Assembly (NCBI RefSeq): GCF_017654315.1 | Contig: NZ_CP072203.1 | Coordinates: forward strand, 1,426,001 to 1,490,000 | Source of the DNA: Gordonia polyisoprenivorans | GTDB taxonomy: Bacteria; Actinomycetota; Actinomycetes; Mycobacteriales; Mycobacteriaceae | Length of the DNA: 64,000 nucleotides | Reading direction: 5' to 3' | Shown: positions 36,485 to 45,609 of the stretch, piece by piece | Position numbering within the stretch: the stretch's first letter is position 1 | Layout: every line of letters starts with the position of its first letter | Position numbers and translations under genes: made by a program | The notes under the pieces: generated by a model | What the model was told of the DNA's origin: nothing | Database searches by the model: none | What the model saw: the letters and a program-made list of their open reading frames with translations, nothing else

Positions 36485-36703
36485 GCGGGACAGATTACTG
36501 TGCGCGAATATTCGTCGACCGTCGGTGACGGCGGGGGCCGGGGACGGGGTGAGCCGGGCCGGCTTCCCCCGCGAGTCACACCACCTCGGCCGGTGCCGTG
36601 CGTGGTTAGATATTCACGAACCACACCGCTGTGATTCTCGATGGCCGGCTCGTCGGAAAGTGCGCGGTGTGAGGTGTTGCAGCGAGATCTTCGAGGGAGC
36701 GAG

Positions 36704-37066
36704 ATGGACGGCGCAGCAGCGCGTGACCAGAAGCAGCAGAGTGAACGGCCGGATTCGGTGACCACTCCCGACGATGGTGCGCAGGCGGTCGACCCGAATG
36801 CGGTCGGACCCGACGGTCTGTCGCGCCGCGACCACGACATCCTCGCCTTCGAACGGCAGTGGTGGAAGTACGCGGGGGCCAAGGAAGAAGCGATCAAGGA
36901 ACTGTTCGGACTCTCGGCGACCCGCTACTACCAGATCCTCAACGCCCTGGTGGACCGTCCCGAGGCGCTCGCCGCCGACCCGATGTTGGTCAAGCGGCTG
37001 CGCCGGCTGCGGGCGTCCCGGCAGAAGGCGCGCGCCGCGCGCCGGCTCGGGTTCGAGATCACCTAG
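36704..37066 (+). CDS. DUF3263 protein
   Basis: A 120-residue protein of the DUF3263 family found in actinobacteria. After a disordered charged start come LSRRDHDILAFERQWWKYAG, KEEAIKELFGLSATRYYQIL and NALVDRPEALAADPMLVKRL, with a basic tail (RASRQKARAARRLG). The middle reads as a helix-turn-helix, so DNA binding is likely. It is divergent from def and precedes the LytR_C gene, as in the Rv0430-Rv0431 order. The ATG at 36704 follows a GAGGGAGCGAG region that can serve as the ribosome-binding site. Confidence 0.9.
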   Translation: MDGAAARDQKQQSERPDSVTTPDDGAQAVDPNAVGPDGLSRRDHDILAFERQWWKYAGAKEEAIKELFGLSATRYYQILNALVDRPEALAADPMLVKRLRRLRASRQKARAARRLGFEIT

Positions 37067-37120
37067 CGGCGGCGGCAGCGTCGCGGGCGCACCGGCCGAT
37101 GTGCGTTAAGGTCATCGGTG

Positions 37121-37618
37121 ATGAATGCTGATCGCGAGTCGAACCGCCTGCCACTGCGGGCCGGCGCCATGGTGCTCTTTGCGGTCGCCATCGTGTTCGT
37201 GGCCCTGGGATGGCATCACGCGGCGACGTCCGGCGACAATCCCGAAGCCCAGTTGCAGGCCGCCCAGTCCAGCGTGCCGAGCACCACGAGCGCCCCGGCG
37301 AGCACCACGTCGTCGTCGGCGACCGGCAACGCCCGGATCTGCGTGATCAACGCGGGCACCGTCACCGGGCTGGCGACCGAGGTCGACGAGGAACTCAAGG
37401 GCAAGGGCTTCACCACGATCGGCATCAACGCCCAGAGCAACTACGACGGCGGCTTCTCGCAGAACACCGTCGTGTACTCGTCGCCGGCGCAGAAGGACCA
37501 GGCCGACAAGATCGCCCAGGCCCTCGACAACGACTACACCGTCGACTCCCGCGCGAACCTGGGGAGTTCCTTCAGCAGATGCGTCGGCGGTATCGCCGTC
37601 GTCGCGGTGCAGCGATGA
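37121..37618 (+). CDS. LytR C-terminal-domain membrane protein
   Basis: A 165-residue protein (Rv0431-like). One N-terminal membrane helix is at about 15-31 (AMVLFAVAIVFVALGW), then a Ser/Thr/Ala-rich linker to about 68, then a LytR_C domain: ARICVINAGTVTGLATEVDE, KGFTTIGINAQSNYDGGFSQ and TVVYSSPAQKDQADKIAQAL. In mycobacteria the related Rv0431 protein (VirR) influences envelope vesicle release. It follows the DUF3263 gene by 54 bases and precedes sodC. Confidence 0.88.
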   Translation: MNADRESNRLPLRAGAMVLFAVAIVFVALGWHHAATSGDNPEAQLQAAQSSVPSTTSAPASTTSSSATGNARICVINAGTVTGLATEVDEELKGKGFTTIGINAQSNYDGGFSQNTVVYSSPAQKDQADKIAQALDNDYTVDSRANLGSSFSRCVGGIAVVAVQR

Positions 37619-37784
37619 CCCGGCACGCCTTACCCGGCGATCCCGGGCACCCCCGATCAGGCACTCCCACCGCCGATCCCGCATACTTCAGTGCCGGGGC
37701 CCATGGCACTGCCACCGGAACGAGTGTCGGCATCTGTGCCGGCACGAGTGCCGGTGTCCCATCACACATCACTCGAGGAGCGAG

Positions 37785-38468
37785 ATGACCGTCAATTCGA
37801 AAGCAGGCTCTGCGACCATGCGTGCCCTCGCGGTGCTCGCGTCGGCGGGTGCCGTCGGGTTGGCCTTGGCGGCATGTACTCCCAACGAGCCGACGACCAG
37901 CGAGAAGGGCACCACGCCCGCCGTGCAGACCGGTGACCAGGCACCCCAGGGTGGTCTCGTGGACGCCGACAACATCCCGGCCAGCGGTGGCGAGACCGAA
38001 ACCGCCTCGTTGATCAACACCGACGGCAAGAACATCGGTGAGGCCGTCTTCCGGCCCAGCGGCTCCGCGCTCGGTGTCACCGTCACCGTCAAGGCCGGCA
38101 GCGGTATCCCCGCCGGATTCCACGCGATGCACATCCACTCCGGCAGCACCTGCAACACCGCCGACAAGTTCGTCTCGGCGGGCGGCCATCTGCAGGTCGA
38201 CGGGCACACCGGTCACCCGTCGAGCGGCGACCTCGTGTCGATCAACATCCTGTCCGACGGGTCGGGTTCCACGACGACCTCGACGTCGGCGGTCGATCTG
38301 TCGCAGATCGCCAACAAGACGATCATCATCCACGAGAACGCCGACAACTTCGCCAACATCCCCAATCGATACACCTCCAACGGCCAGCCCGGCCCGGACG
38401 AGGAGACGATGAGCACCGGTGACGGTGGGGCGCGTCTGGCGTGCGGTCAAATCTCGGCGGCTCAGTAA
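37785..38468 (+). CDS. sodC: Cu,Zn superoxide dismutase, lipoprotein
   Basis: A 227-residue periplasmic-side enzyme that converts superoxide to peroxide. A lipoprotein signal ends at GLALAAC with Cys31. Copper and zinc ligands lie in HAMHIHSGSTC and GGHLQVDGHTGHPSSGDLVS, and HENADNFANIP matches the HExxDxx region late in the fold. The C-terminal LACGQI cysteine can form the usual disulfide. GAGGAG precedes the ATG. It protects the envelope, like mycobacterial SodC. Confidence 0.95.
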   Translation: MTVNSKAGSATMRALAVLASAGAVGLALAACTPNEPTTSEKGTTPAVQTGDQAPQGGLVDADNIPASGGETETASLINTDGKNIGEAVFRPSGSALGVTVTVKAGSGIPAGFHAMHIHSGSTCNTADKFVSAGGHLQVDGHTGHPSSGDLVSINILSDGSGSTTTSTSAVDLSQIANKTIIIHENADNFANIPNRYTSNGQPGPDEETMSTGDGGARLACGQISAAQ

Positions 38469-38504
38469 GTCTGCCGCCACACCCGGCGCGCCGAGGCTGA
38501 ACTG

Positions 38505-39635
38505 ATGCCGGTCAACACCCTCATCGGATTCCGCGGTTCGCCGACCCCGACGCTCGGGGTGGAGTGGGAGTTCGCGCTGACCGACAAGGTCACCGGCGAT
38601 CTGTCCAACACGGCGGCGGATCTGTTCGCCGAGGTCGGCGCGAGGTTCCCGGGACTCGACGGCAAGGTCCACAAAGAACTGCTGCGCAACACCGTCGAGC
38701 TCGTCACCGGCATCTGCAACACCACCGCAGAGGCGGTCGCCGACCTCTCGCACACGCTGCACGCGGTCCGCGGCGTCGTCGACGAACTCGGTGTCGACCT
38801 GTACGGCGCGGGTACCCATCCGTTCGCCGAATGGTCGACGCAGTTGCTCACCGAGGGGCATCGATACGCCGAACTGATCGAACGCACCCAGTGGTGGGGC
38901 CGGCAGATGCTCATCTGGGGTGTGCACGTGCACGTCGGTATCGACCACCGCGACAAGGTGTTACCCATCTTGTCGTCGTTGCTCAACTACTATCCGCATC
39001 TGCTCGCGTTGTCGGCGTCATCACCGATGTGGGCGGGCCAGGACACCGGGTATGCCAGCAACCGCGCGATGATGTTCCAGCAGTTGCCGACCGCCGGCCT
39101 GCCGTTCCAGTTCGAGAAGTGGAGCCAGTTCGAGGCGTTCGTCGCCGACCAGAAGACGACCGGGATCATCGACCACATCAACGAGATCCGCTGGGACATC
39201 CGGCCATCACCGCACCTGGGCACCATCGAGGTGCGGGTGTGCGACGGGATGACCAACCTCACCGAACTCTCGGCGGTGGTCGCGCTGATCCATTGTCTCG
39301 TCGTCGATCTCGACCGCCGGCTGTCGGCGGGCGAGGAACTCCCGCAGATGGCGCCGTGGCTGGTTCAGGAAAACAAGTGGCGCGCAGCACGTTACGGCCT
39401 CGATGCGATCGTCATCCTGGACTCACGGTGCAACGAGCGGCTGGTGACCGACGACCTCGCCGACCTGCTGGTCCGGCTCGAGCCGGTCGCCGCCGACCTG
39501 CGCTGCCTCGACGAACTCTCGCAGGTCGCCGCAATCGTGGAGCGCGGCACCAGTTATCAGCGCCAGCGCGCCGTGTACTCGCAGACCCACGACATGCGTG
39601 ACGTGGTGGCCTCGGTGGTGTCGGAGCTGCAATAG
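38505..39635 (+). CDS. Glutamate-cysteine ligase family (GCS2/YbdK) carboxylate-amine ligase
   Basis: A 376-residue ATP-grasp-like GCS2 ligase, the Rv0433 counterpart. Core motifs are PTPTLGVEWEFALTDKVTGD, HKELLRNTVELVTGICNTTA, GTHPFAEWSTQ, WWGRQMLIWGVHVHVGIDHR and NEIRWDIRPSPHLGTIEVRV (metal/ATP residues). Members have weak gamma-glutamylcysteine synthesis activity or unknown substrates. It could feed ergothioneine synthesis but is not a clear EgtA. It is 36 bases after sodC in the same direction. Confidence 0.92.
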   Translation: MPVNTLIGFRGSPTPTLGVEWEFALTDKVTGDLSNTAADLFAEVGARFPGLDGKVHKELLRNTVELVTGICNTTAEAVADLSHTLHAVRGVVDELGVDLYGAGTHPFAEWSTQLLTEGHRYAELIERTQWWGRQMLIWGVHVHVGIDHRDKVLPILSSLLNYYPHLLALSASSPMWAGQDTGYASNRAMMFQQLPTAGLPFQFEKWSQFEAFVADQKTTGIIDHINEIRWDIRPSPHLGTIEVRVCDGMTNLTELSAVVALIHCLVVDLDRRLSAGEELPQMAPWLVQENKWRAARYGLDAIVILDSRCNERLVTDDLADLLVRLEPVAADLRCLDELSQVAAIVERGTSYQRQRAVYSQTHDMRDVVASVVSELQ

Positions 39636-39647
39636 CGCGCCGGCGCT

Positions 39648-40193
39648 GTCCACCTCGACCATCGGATGGAAGGTCCGGAGTAGAACGACGGCGCATTTCC
39701 CGACCGAGGGTCGACCCTTGCCCCCCGGTGGTCGAGCGCTTCCGCCCTTCCGACGCTCGTTCCGTCCCCCCGATGGTCGAGGTGTGAGCCGCGTGCGGCG
39801 AGCCTCGAGACCGCTTGTGCCGGTGCTGGTTCGGTTGGGCGGGTGGTGCGGATACCTGTCGGCGAGCGGGGTCTCGAGGCTCGTCGCTGGCGCTCCTCGG
39901 CACCTCGACCATCGGAAAGGATCTCCCGATGCTCGACCGTCCCCCCGGTGGTCGAGGTGCGAGCCGCGTGCGGCGAGCCTCGAGACCGCTTGTGCCGGTG
40001 CTGGTTCGGTTCGGCGGGTGATGCGGATACCTGTCGGCGAGCGGGGTCTCGAGGCCTCGTCGCTGGCGCTCCTCGGCACCTCGACCATCGGAACGGAAGG
40101 TCCGGAGTAGAACGACGGAGCGTTTCCTGACCGCCGCTCGCCCCTTTCCCCGATGGTCGAGGTGCGAGCCGCGTGCGGCGAGCCTCGAGACCC
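39648..40193. repeat. Array of imperfect palindromic intergenic repeats (2 full and 2 partial copies)
   Basis: This stretch holds no gene. Full units at 39771-39915 and 39946-40091 begin CGGTGGTCGAGGTGCGAGCC or close to it and end with its near reverse complement (GGCACCTCGACCATCGG). An inner GCCTCGAGACC pairs with GGTCTCGAGGC. A partial 3' end stands at 39648-39666 and a partial 5' half at 40151-40193. A flanking motif GGAAGGTCCGGAGTAGAACG is at 39678-39697 and 40100-40119. The units look like MITE-like or REP-type elements typical of this group. Confidence 0.85.
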
Positions 40194-40353
40194 TGGCGAG
40201 ATGACAAGCATCGCAACCACATCCACTACCCACTCGACGAGTTGTCCACAGATTTCCCCGGCCTGGCAATCACCGGGACGGTTTTGTCGGTACCCCTTCG
40301 TACACTTGTGCCCATAGGTTGTATCACCGATCGCGGGAGGGGAGGTTGTTCGG

Positions 40354-41940
40354 GTGTCGAGTGTGTTGACGTTCACCGATCCGGATGCCGATGCTGCCGC
40401 GATCGCATCGATGTCGCGGGATGAGCTCACCGAGACCGGCCCTGAGTTGTTGCGTCAATCGCGTAAGTACGAGGCCCGGACGGTGCTGGCTGCTGCCGCG
40501 TTGGCGGAGAGGGTGTTTCGTGAGCATCTGGCGGGGCGGCCTGAGATCGGTGTGTGGGGGTCGGTGGTCGAGCATGCCGAGAGACTCGGCCGGGCCGAGG
40601 TGTCGTTGCAGTTCAAGGTCTCCCGCAGCAAAGCCGGGAGTTGGATGGCGTTGGCGGATCTGTTGGAGAAGTTTCCCCTGATCCGTGCCGCCTATCTGAA
40701 CGGGGAACTGTCGACGAATCGGGTGTCGATCATGGCGCGCGCCGCGCAGCGTGGCGGGGATATCGACACCACCGACAGCGACACCGACACCGACGATGAC
40801 GAGTCCGGGATGTCGTTCGAGGAGATCGTCTTGGACTACGGGTCCCGGGCAACGACCGATCCGGTGCTGTCGCAACAGCTTGACGCTGCACTGATTTCGA
40901 TGAACCCCGACAGTGTGATCGAGGACCGTGACACCCTCACCGATCTGGTGGGAAACGTCACCATCACCCCCGATGTCGCTGGACACTCCACCTTGGATGC
41001 GGTCGTTCCCGCGCATTACGGGGTGTTCCTCACGACGCAGATCAACGCGCTGGTCGATGAACGGACCTGCCGCAAAGACCTGCGCCGCGTGGGGTCGCTG
41101 CGGGTGATCGCCCTCGGGGAGATCACCGGCGTCCCGGGGGCGCACCTCGACTGCGAATGTGGCCTGGCCACGTGCACGAAGGGTGGCGGTGCCGTCAACA
41201 GGGACTCGGCGGAGACACCCGCCGATACCGAGGATGCGGCAGCGTGGGATGACCTGCTCCCCGAACCTATCGACGCCGACGCTCCCGAAGTCGAGTTGGT
41301 GGAGTTGGTCGAGCCGGTCGTCGAACCCGAGATCCCCGACCCCATGGATGAGCCGACGCCCGATGAGGTTCCGGTGGCGTTCGGACGGGCCCTGGTCGTA
41401 CCCGGCGCACCCGTACTGACGGTGTTGAAGGACCCGGACGGCATTCTCGTACCCCGGTTGCAGGGATACGGGCCCATCGACCGCGACTACGCGACCACCC
41501 TCGCCGAGATCGCGAAAACCATCCACTACCCCGAATCCGCCCGCACGGCTGGACCGTTGATCCCGCAGATCTCCGACCGCGCACAGGCCCCACCGGCAGA
41601 TCCGACCGGACACGGTGGTCACACCGTGCCACCACCTGGGGCATTGACGTATGCACCCAGCGCTGCGTTGCGCGCTGAGGTGTTGGGCAACGATGCCTGG
41701 TGCCGATACCCGTACTGCGGGATGCCGTCACACCTGTGCGACCTCGATCACTGGCGACCCTTCAACCATGCCGACCCCGAAGCCGGAGGATGGACGGTGC
41801 TCGGTGATCTGATCCCGTTGTGTCGGGCTGATCACCAGCGCAAACACCTCGCCGAATGGGTACCGACGCTCTACACCGACCGACGGGTGCAGTGGCGGAA
41901 CCGGAACACAGGGCAGATCATCGTCACCTACCCGCGGTGA
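40354..41940 (+). CDS. DUF222/HNH endonuclease-domain protein (13E12-repeat type)
   Basis: A 528-residue protein. The N-terminal DUF222 region spans about 15-290 (LAERVFREHLAGRPEIGVWG, AYLNGELSTNRVSIMARAAQ). A Glu/Pro-rich acidic linker at about 295-345 is unusual in length. The HNH domain is near the end: WCRYPYCGMPSHLCDLDHWR, then PFNHADPEAGGWTVLGDLIP with LCRADHQRKH. Similar multicopy genes in actinobacteria are thought to be mobile or repeat-associated. The start is GTG with GGGAGG upstream. It sits right after the palindromic repeat array. Confidence 0.88.
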   Translation: MSSVLTFTDPDADAAAIASMSRDELTETGPELLRQSRKYEARTVLAAAALAERVFREHLAGRPEIGVWGSVVEHAERLGRAEVSLQFKVSRSKAGSWMALADLLEKFPLIRAAYLNGELSTNRVSIMARAAQRGGDIDTTDSDTDTDDDESGMSFEEIVLDYGSRATTDPVLSQQLDAALISMNPDSVIEDRDTLTDLVGNVTITPDVAGHSTLDAVVPAHYGVFLTTQINALVDERTCRKDLRRVGSLRVIALGEITGVPGAHLDCECGLATCTKGGGAVNRDSAETPADTEDAAAWDDLLPEPIDADAPEVELVELVEPVVEPEIPDPMDEPTPDEVPVAFGRALVVPGAPVLTVLKDPDGILVPRLQGYGPIDRDYATTLAEIAKTIHYPESARTAGPLIPQISDRAQAPPADPTGHGGHTVPPPGALTYAPSAALRAEVLGNDAWCRYPYCGMPSHLCDLDHWRPFNHADPEAGGWTVLGDLIPLCRADHQRKHLAEWVPTLYTDRRVQWRNRNTGQIIVTYPR

Positions 41941-41954
41941 TGTTGCCTCACCGC
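41934..41954. terminator. Hairpin spanning two convergent stop codons
   Basis: GCGGTGA and TCACCGC pair with a seven-base loop between the DUF222 gene and mrpG. There is no U-tract, so termination strength is uncertain. Confidence 0.35.
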
Positions 41955-42289
41955 TAGTCCCGGTCCCCGCGCTCCATCTGGTCCCGCGACATCAACCCGT
42001 CCTGGGCGCGCTGCTCCTGATAGACGAGCCGGCCGATGCGGTGGGCGACCACCGGCGCGGTGATCAGCGCGAACAGCCCGGCCAGCACCAGCATGCCCAT
42101 GTCGACGTGCGTGCCGCCGATGCTGACCATCGCACCGATCAGCATCATCAACAGACCCAGGGTCTGGGGTTTGGTCGCCGAATGCATGCGCGAGAGTGTG
42201 TCGGGGAAGCGCAGGATGCCGATCGCGGCGGTGACCGCCATGAGCGCTCCGATGGTCAGGAAGACGGCACTGACGATGTCGGCGATCAT
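41954..42289 (-). CDS. mrpG: Na+/H+ antiporter subunit G (MrpG/MnhG)
   Basis: A 111-residue membrane protein with three predicted helices, last gene of the Mrp antiporter operon. The signature is VFLTIGALMAVTAAIGILRF, then PDTLSRMHSATKPQTLGLLM (the RMHSATK motif typical of MrpG), then the third helix LVLAGLFALITAPVVAHRIG. It starts with an ATGA overlap onto mrpF. It is needed with the other subunits for antiport activity. Confidence 0.95.
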   Translation of the reverse strand: MIADIVSAVFLTIGALMAVTAAIGILRFPDTLSRMHSATKPQTLGLLMMLIGAMVSIGGTHVDMGMLVLAGLFALITAPVVAHRIGRLVYQEQRAQDGLMSRDQMERGDRD

Positions 42290-42549
42290 GCTTGATCGTC
42301 CCGAACACGGAAACGGGCGATGGCCACCGACCCGACGAAGCTCACCAGCGACAGCGCCACGATGCCCGGCACCACCGTCGTGTCACCGCTGTAGGCCGTC
42401 CACGCCGCCAGTCCGCACATGCACAGCGCGATCAGTGCGTCGAGGGCGACCAGTCGATCGAGAGTGGTGGGCCCCAACAGGATTCGGGCCATCACCAGCA
42501 CCGCGGAGAAGAGCAGCGCGATCGCGATGAAGTACCACATGACGGTCAT
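42286..42549 (-). CDS. mrpF: Na+/H+ antiporter subunit F (MrpF/MnhF)
   Basis: An 87-residue protein with three membrane helices: WYFIAIALLFSAVLVMARIL, LVALDALIALCMCGLAAWTA and VALSLVSFVGSVAIARF. The LLGPTTLDRLVALD turn is typical for MrpF. I start at the ATG at 42549 (MTVMWYF), because the frame upstream is antisense-like and overlaps mrpE. It overlaps mrpE and mrpG by four bases each. Confidence 0.94.
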   Translation of the reverse strand: MTVMWYFIAIALLFSAVLVMARILLGPTTLDRLVALDALIALCMCGLAAWTAYSGDTTVVPGIVALSLVSFVGSVAIARFRVRDDQA

Positions 42550-43349
42550 CGGCTGCTCCCGTCGCCGAGGCCCTGGGCAGTCGCGCGGTCGGCGGGCCGC
42601 ACGTGGTGGTAGTCGTCGTCGATGCCGTGATACGGGCTCGGATGCCATTCGCTGTCACGCTCGAAGGCCTTGATAAACATCCGCTCCACGTAGGACACCT
42701 GCTTGTAGAACTGCCGGACCTTCTTGTCCGAGCGTACGTCGAAGACGTGGACGTAGAGCATGCGACGGCGGTGGTCGATCTCGAGCACCATCGTGCCGGG
42801 TACCAGGTTCAGGTAGTCCACGGCCAAGGTCAGCACCATGTCGGATTTGATCGCGACACGCACCCGCATCACCGCACCGAGCGGAGGCTTGCCCGGGCGG
42901 ACGGCCACCCACGCCACCTGCGCGCTGGAGACGAAGAAGTCGACGATGAGCCGGCCGACCAGCGCGAGCACCGTCAGCGGGTGGATTCGTCCCTCGACGG
43001 GCACCCGCGGCAGCGGCAGCAACACGCCGATCGCCACGGCCAGCACGATCCCGGCGATGATGTTCGCCCAGGACACGGTGCCCCACAACAACACCCACAC
43101 AAAGGTGAGCCACGCGATCGACCACAGGCGGACGGCGGCCTCGCGGCTGTCGTTGCCCAGCCACCGCGGGATGCGCAGCCGGTTGTGCAGCCACACCCAC
43201 GCGCTGACCGTCGTCCACGCGAAGAACAGCACCGAGTAGCGCGCGGTGTTGATCAGCAGTCGCTTGACCGGCCCCTTGCCGACGGGTTTGACCGGCGCGA
43301 TGCGGTCGGGCCTGTTCTTACGCGGCTGTTTCTCCTGGTTCTCACTCAT
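42546..43349 (-). CDS. mrpE: Na+/H+ antiporter subunit E (MrpE/MnhE), extended
   Basis: A 267-residue protein, longer than the usual 160. Membrane helices are at about 39-56 (SVLFFAWTTVSAWVWLHNRL) and 78-115 (WLTFVWVLLWGTVSWANIIA). The MrpE core has VPVEGRIHPLTVLALVGRLI, VDFFVSSAQVAWVAVRPGKP, LTLAVDYLNLVPGTMVLEID and MLYVHVFDV. The basic N-terminal 30 residues and a charged C-terminal tail of about 60 residues are additions. It overlaps mrpD and mrpF by four bases. Confidence 0.94.
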   Translation of the reverse strand: MSENQEKQPRKNRPDRIAPVKPVGKGPVKRLLINTARYSVLFFAWTTVSAWVWLHNRLRIPRWLGNDSREAAVRLWSIAWLTFVWVLLWGTVSWANIIAGIVLAVAIGVLLPLPRVPVEGRIHPLTVLALVGRLIVDFFVSSAQVAWVAVRPGKPPLGAVMRVRVAIKSDMVLTLAVDYLNLVPGTMVLEIDHRRRMLYVHVFDVRSDKKVRQFYKQVSYVERMFIKAFERDSEWHPSPYHGIDDDYHHVRPADRATAQGLGDGSSR

Positions 43350-44953
43350 CGGTCACTCCCGAGTACCGATCCGATGTAGACGTCGCGGTTCATGATGTCG
43401 GTCGCCGCGCGGTCGGTGAATCCGAAGATCGGGCCGGCCCAGATGGTCAGGGCGATCCCGGCGGCGACCATGAGCGCGGTCGGGACGACCATCGTGATCG
43501 GCATGCGGCCGACGTCCTCGCGGTCGTCGAAGGCGATGTCGGCGCTCTCGTCGATCAGCGCCGACGGTGCGCTGTCGGAGAGCTCGCCCTCGGGGGCATC
43601 GGCGCGCGGACGCCAGAATCCCTTGGTCCAGATACGGGCCACCACATACAGGGTGAGCAGGCTGGTGACGACCGACCCGGCGACGAGCACCCACGCGAGT
43701 ACCGACCCGTTCTCGGTGCCCGCCTGGATGAGTGCCACCTTGCCCAGGAAGCCGGAGAACGGCGGGATACCACCGAGATTGAGCGCCGGGATCAGGAAGA
43801 GGGCGGCCAGCACCGGGCTGGCGATCAGCCCGCCGAGCCGGCGCAGCGACGCCGACCCCGCTTGTCGTTCGATGAGTCCGACGACGAGGAACAGCGTCGT
43901 CTGCACCAGGATGTGGTGGGCGACGTAGTAGATCGCCGCGCTCATCCCGAGTTCGGAGGACAGGGCGATACCGAACACCATGTAGCCGATGTGACTGACG
44001 AGGGTGAACGACAGCAGTCGCTTGATGTCGGACTGTGCGATCGCACCGAGGATGCCGACGATCATAGTCAGCAGACCGGCGACGAGCAGGATCGGATCCA
44101 TCGACCCGCCGGGGAACAGCAGGGTGTGGGTGCGCATGATCGCGTACACACCGACCTTGGTGAGCAGGCCGGCGAAGACCGCGGTGACCGGCGCCGGTGC
44201 GGTGGGGTAGGAGTCGGGCAGCCACGTCGAGAGCGGGAACACCGCGGCCTTGATCCCGAAGGCGACGAGCAGCACCGCATACAGCGCGTTGCGGGTGCCG
44301 TCGGGCACGTGATCGAGGCGCACCGCCATCTCGGCGAGGTTGAGCGTGCCGGTGGTCGCGTAGGCGAAGGCGATGCCCACCAAGAAGATCAGCGACGACA
44401 CCATCGACACCATCACGTACGACGCGCCGGCCCGCACACGATCGCCGGTGGCGCCGAGGGTGAGCAACACGAAGCTCGCGGCGAGCAGCACCTCGAAGGA
44501 GACGAAGAGATTGAACAGGTCGCCGGCGAGGAACGAATTGCACACCCCGGCACACAGGATCAGATAGGTCGGCAGGAACACCGACACCGGCTGTTCGGAC
44601 GCACCGTCGCGGATACCCTGGCCGATCGCGTAGACGACGACGCACAGCAGCACCAGCGTCGCCACCACCAGCATCAACGCCGCGAGCTGATCGACGACTA
44701 GGGTGATCCCGAACGGTCCGTTCGGATGTCCCTTGTCGTCCCAGCCGCCGATCGCCAGCGAGTAGGTGCCGTGCGCATTGGTGAGGTAGAGCATCATGCA
44801 CGACGCGACGAGTGTCACGATCAGCGCCGAGACGGTCACGATCCGCTGGAACAGCGGGTTGCGCCCGCGCAGCAACGTGAGTGCCGCGGCGAGCATCGGC
44901 GTCAGCGTCGGCAGGGTGATGAGCACCGGGAACCACGAGACCTGGGGGATCAC
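43346..44953 (-). CDS. mrpD: Na+/H+ antiporter subunit D (MrpD/MnhD)
   Basis: A 535-residue protein of the complex I NuoN/L/M family with about 14 helices. Core segments are LFVSFEVLLAASFVLLTLGA, AFGIKAAVFPLSTWLPDSYP (key Lys and Pro), PAPVTAVFAGLLTKVGVYAI and SDIKRLLSFTLVSHIGYMVF. It forms one of the two ion-pumping channels of the Mrp complex. The C-terminal 90 residues include an acidic cytoplasmic stretch before a last helix. It overlaps mrpC and mrpE. Confidence 0.96.
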   Translation of the reverse strand: MIPQVSWFPVLITLPTLTPMLAAALTLLRGRNPLFQRIVTVSALIVTLVASCMMLYLTNAHGTYSLAIGGWDDKGHPNGPFGITLVVDQLAALMLVVATLVLLCVVVYAIGQGIRDGASEQPVSVFLPTYLILCAGVCNSFLAGDLFNLFVSFEVLLAASFVLLTLGATGDRVRAGASYVMVSMVSSLIFLVGIAFAYATTGTLNLAEMAVRLDHVPDGTRNALYAVLLVAFGIKAAVFPLSTWLPDSYPTAPAPVTAVFAGLLTKVGVYAIMRTHTLLFPGGSMDPILLVAGLLTMIVGILGAIAQSDIKRLLSFTLVSHIGYMVFGIALSSELGMSAAIYYVAHHILVQTTLFLVVGLIERQAGSASLRRLGGLIASPVLAALFLIPALNLGGIPPFSGFLGKVALIQAGTENGSVLAWVLVAGSVVTSLLTLYVVARIWTKGFWRPRADAPEGELSDSAPSALIDESADIAFDDREDVGRMPITMVVPTALMVAAGIALTIWAGPIFGFTDRAATDIMNRDVYIGSVLGSDR

Positions 44954-45609
44954 GAACGCCCCCCGTCGGAGTCCTCGGGACTGTTCGTACCGTCGGCGTC
45001 GTCCGTGCCGTCGGCGCCGGGTTCCGCATAGGCCTCGCCGGTCTCGATGACGTCGACGACATCGGCGGCGAGTTCGTCGACGACGTCGGCGTCCTCGGGC
45101 ATCAGGTCGGTCTCGATCCGTTCGCGGTGCAGCGCGATGTACTCCTCCTCGGTGAGCGGGTTGCCCTCGTCGTCGAAGAAATCACCCGCACTGGTGTCGG
45201 CGCCGGTCACCGGGTCGTCGCTGCGGTCGCGGTCCGGTGCCGACTGCAGCGAGCTGGTGGCGACTTTGACGTCCTCGGTGTCGTCGTCGACGTCCTCGTC
45301 GCGGTTGAGCACGAACAGCCGGTAGACCATGGCGAGGATGAACGCGGCCACGCCCATCGTGATGACGATCGCGGTGAGCACCATCGCCTGGGCGAGTGGA
45401 TCGGCGTCGTGCGGGCGGGCTTCGGAGGATCGGCCCATGATCGGCGGATTGCCCATGCCGCCGGCCAGCACCAGGATCAGCAGGTTGACGCCGTTGCCGG
45501 CGACCAGCAGGCCCAGCAGCATTCGCACCAGGCTGCGTTCCATCAGCAGGTAGGCGCCGCAGGCGATCATGATCGCGATGACCACGAGCAGGCCGAGGTT
45601 GACGCTCAT
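44950..45609 (-). CDS. mrpC: Na+/H+ antiporter subunit C (MrpC/MnhC) with long acidic tail
   Basis: A 219-residue protein. The first 115 residues are a normal NuoK-like MrpC with three helices (LGLLVVIAIMIACGAYLLME, MLLGLLVAGNGVNLLILVLA, DPLAQAMVLTAIVITMGVAA). The other 100 residues are a very acidic tail (ADVVDELAADVVDVIETGEA). Typical MrpC proteins end near 113, so the tail is a lineage-specific addition. It overlaps mrpA and mrpD by four bases. Confidence 0.95.
   Translation of the reverse strand: MSVNLGLLVVIAIMIACGAYLLMERSLVRMLLGLLVAGNGVNLLILVLAGGMGNPPIMGRSSEARPHDADPLAQAMVLTAIVITMGVAAFILAMVYRLFVLNRDEDVDDDTEDVKVATSSLQSAPDRDRSDDPVTGADTSAGDFFDDEGNPLTEEEYIALHRERIETDLMPEDADVVDELAADVVDVIETGEAYAEPGADGTDDADGTNSPEDSDGGRS

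Noticed and set aside
38505..39635. egtA (ergothioneine glutamate-cysteine ligase)
   Set aside because: The protein and its place after sodC fit the Rv0433/YbdK branch rather than EgtA. A role in ergothioneine synthesis remains only possible.
39771..40193. CRISPR array
   Set aside because: Repeats are about 145 bases long with palindromic ends and no short regular spacers, and there are no cas genes.
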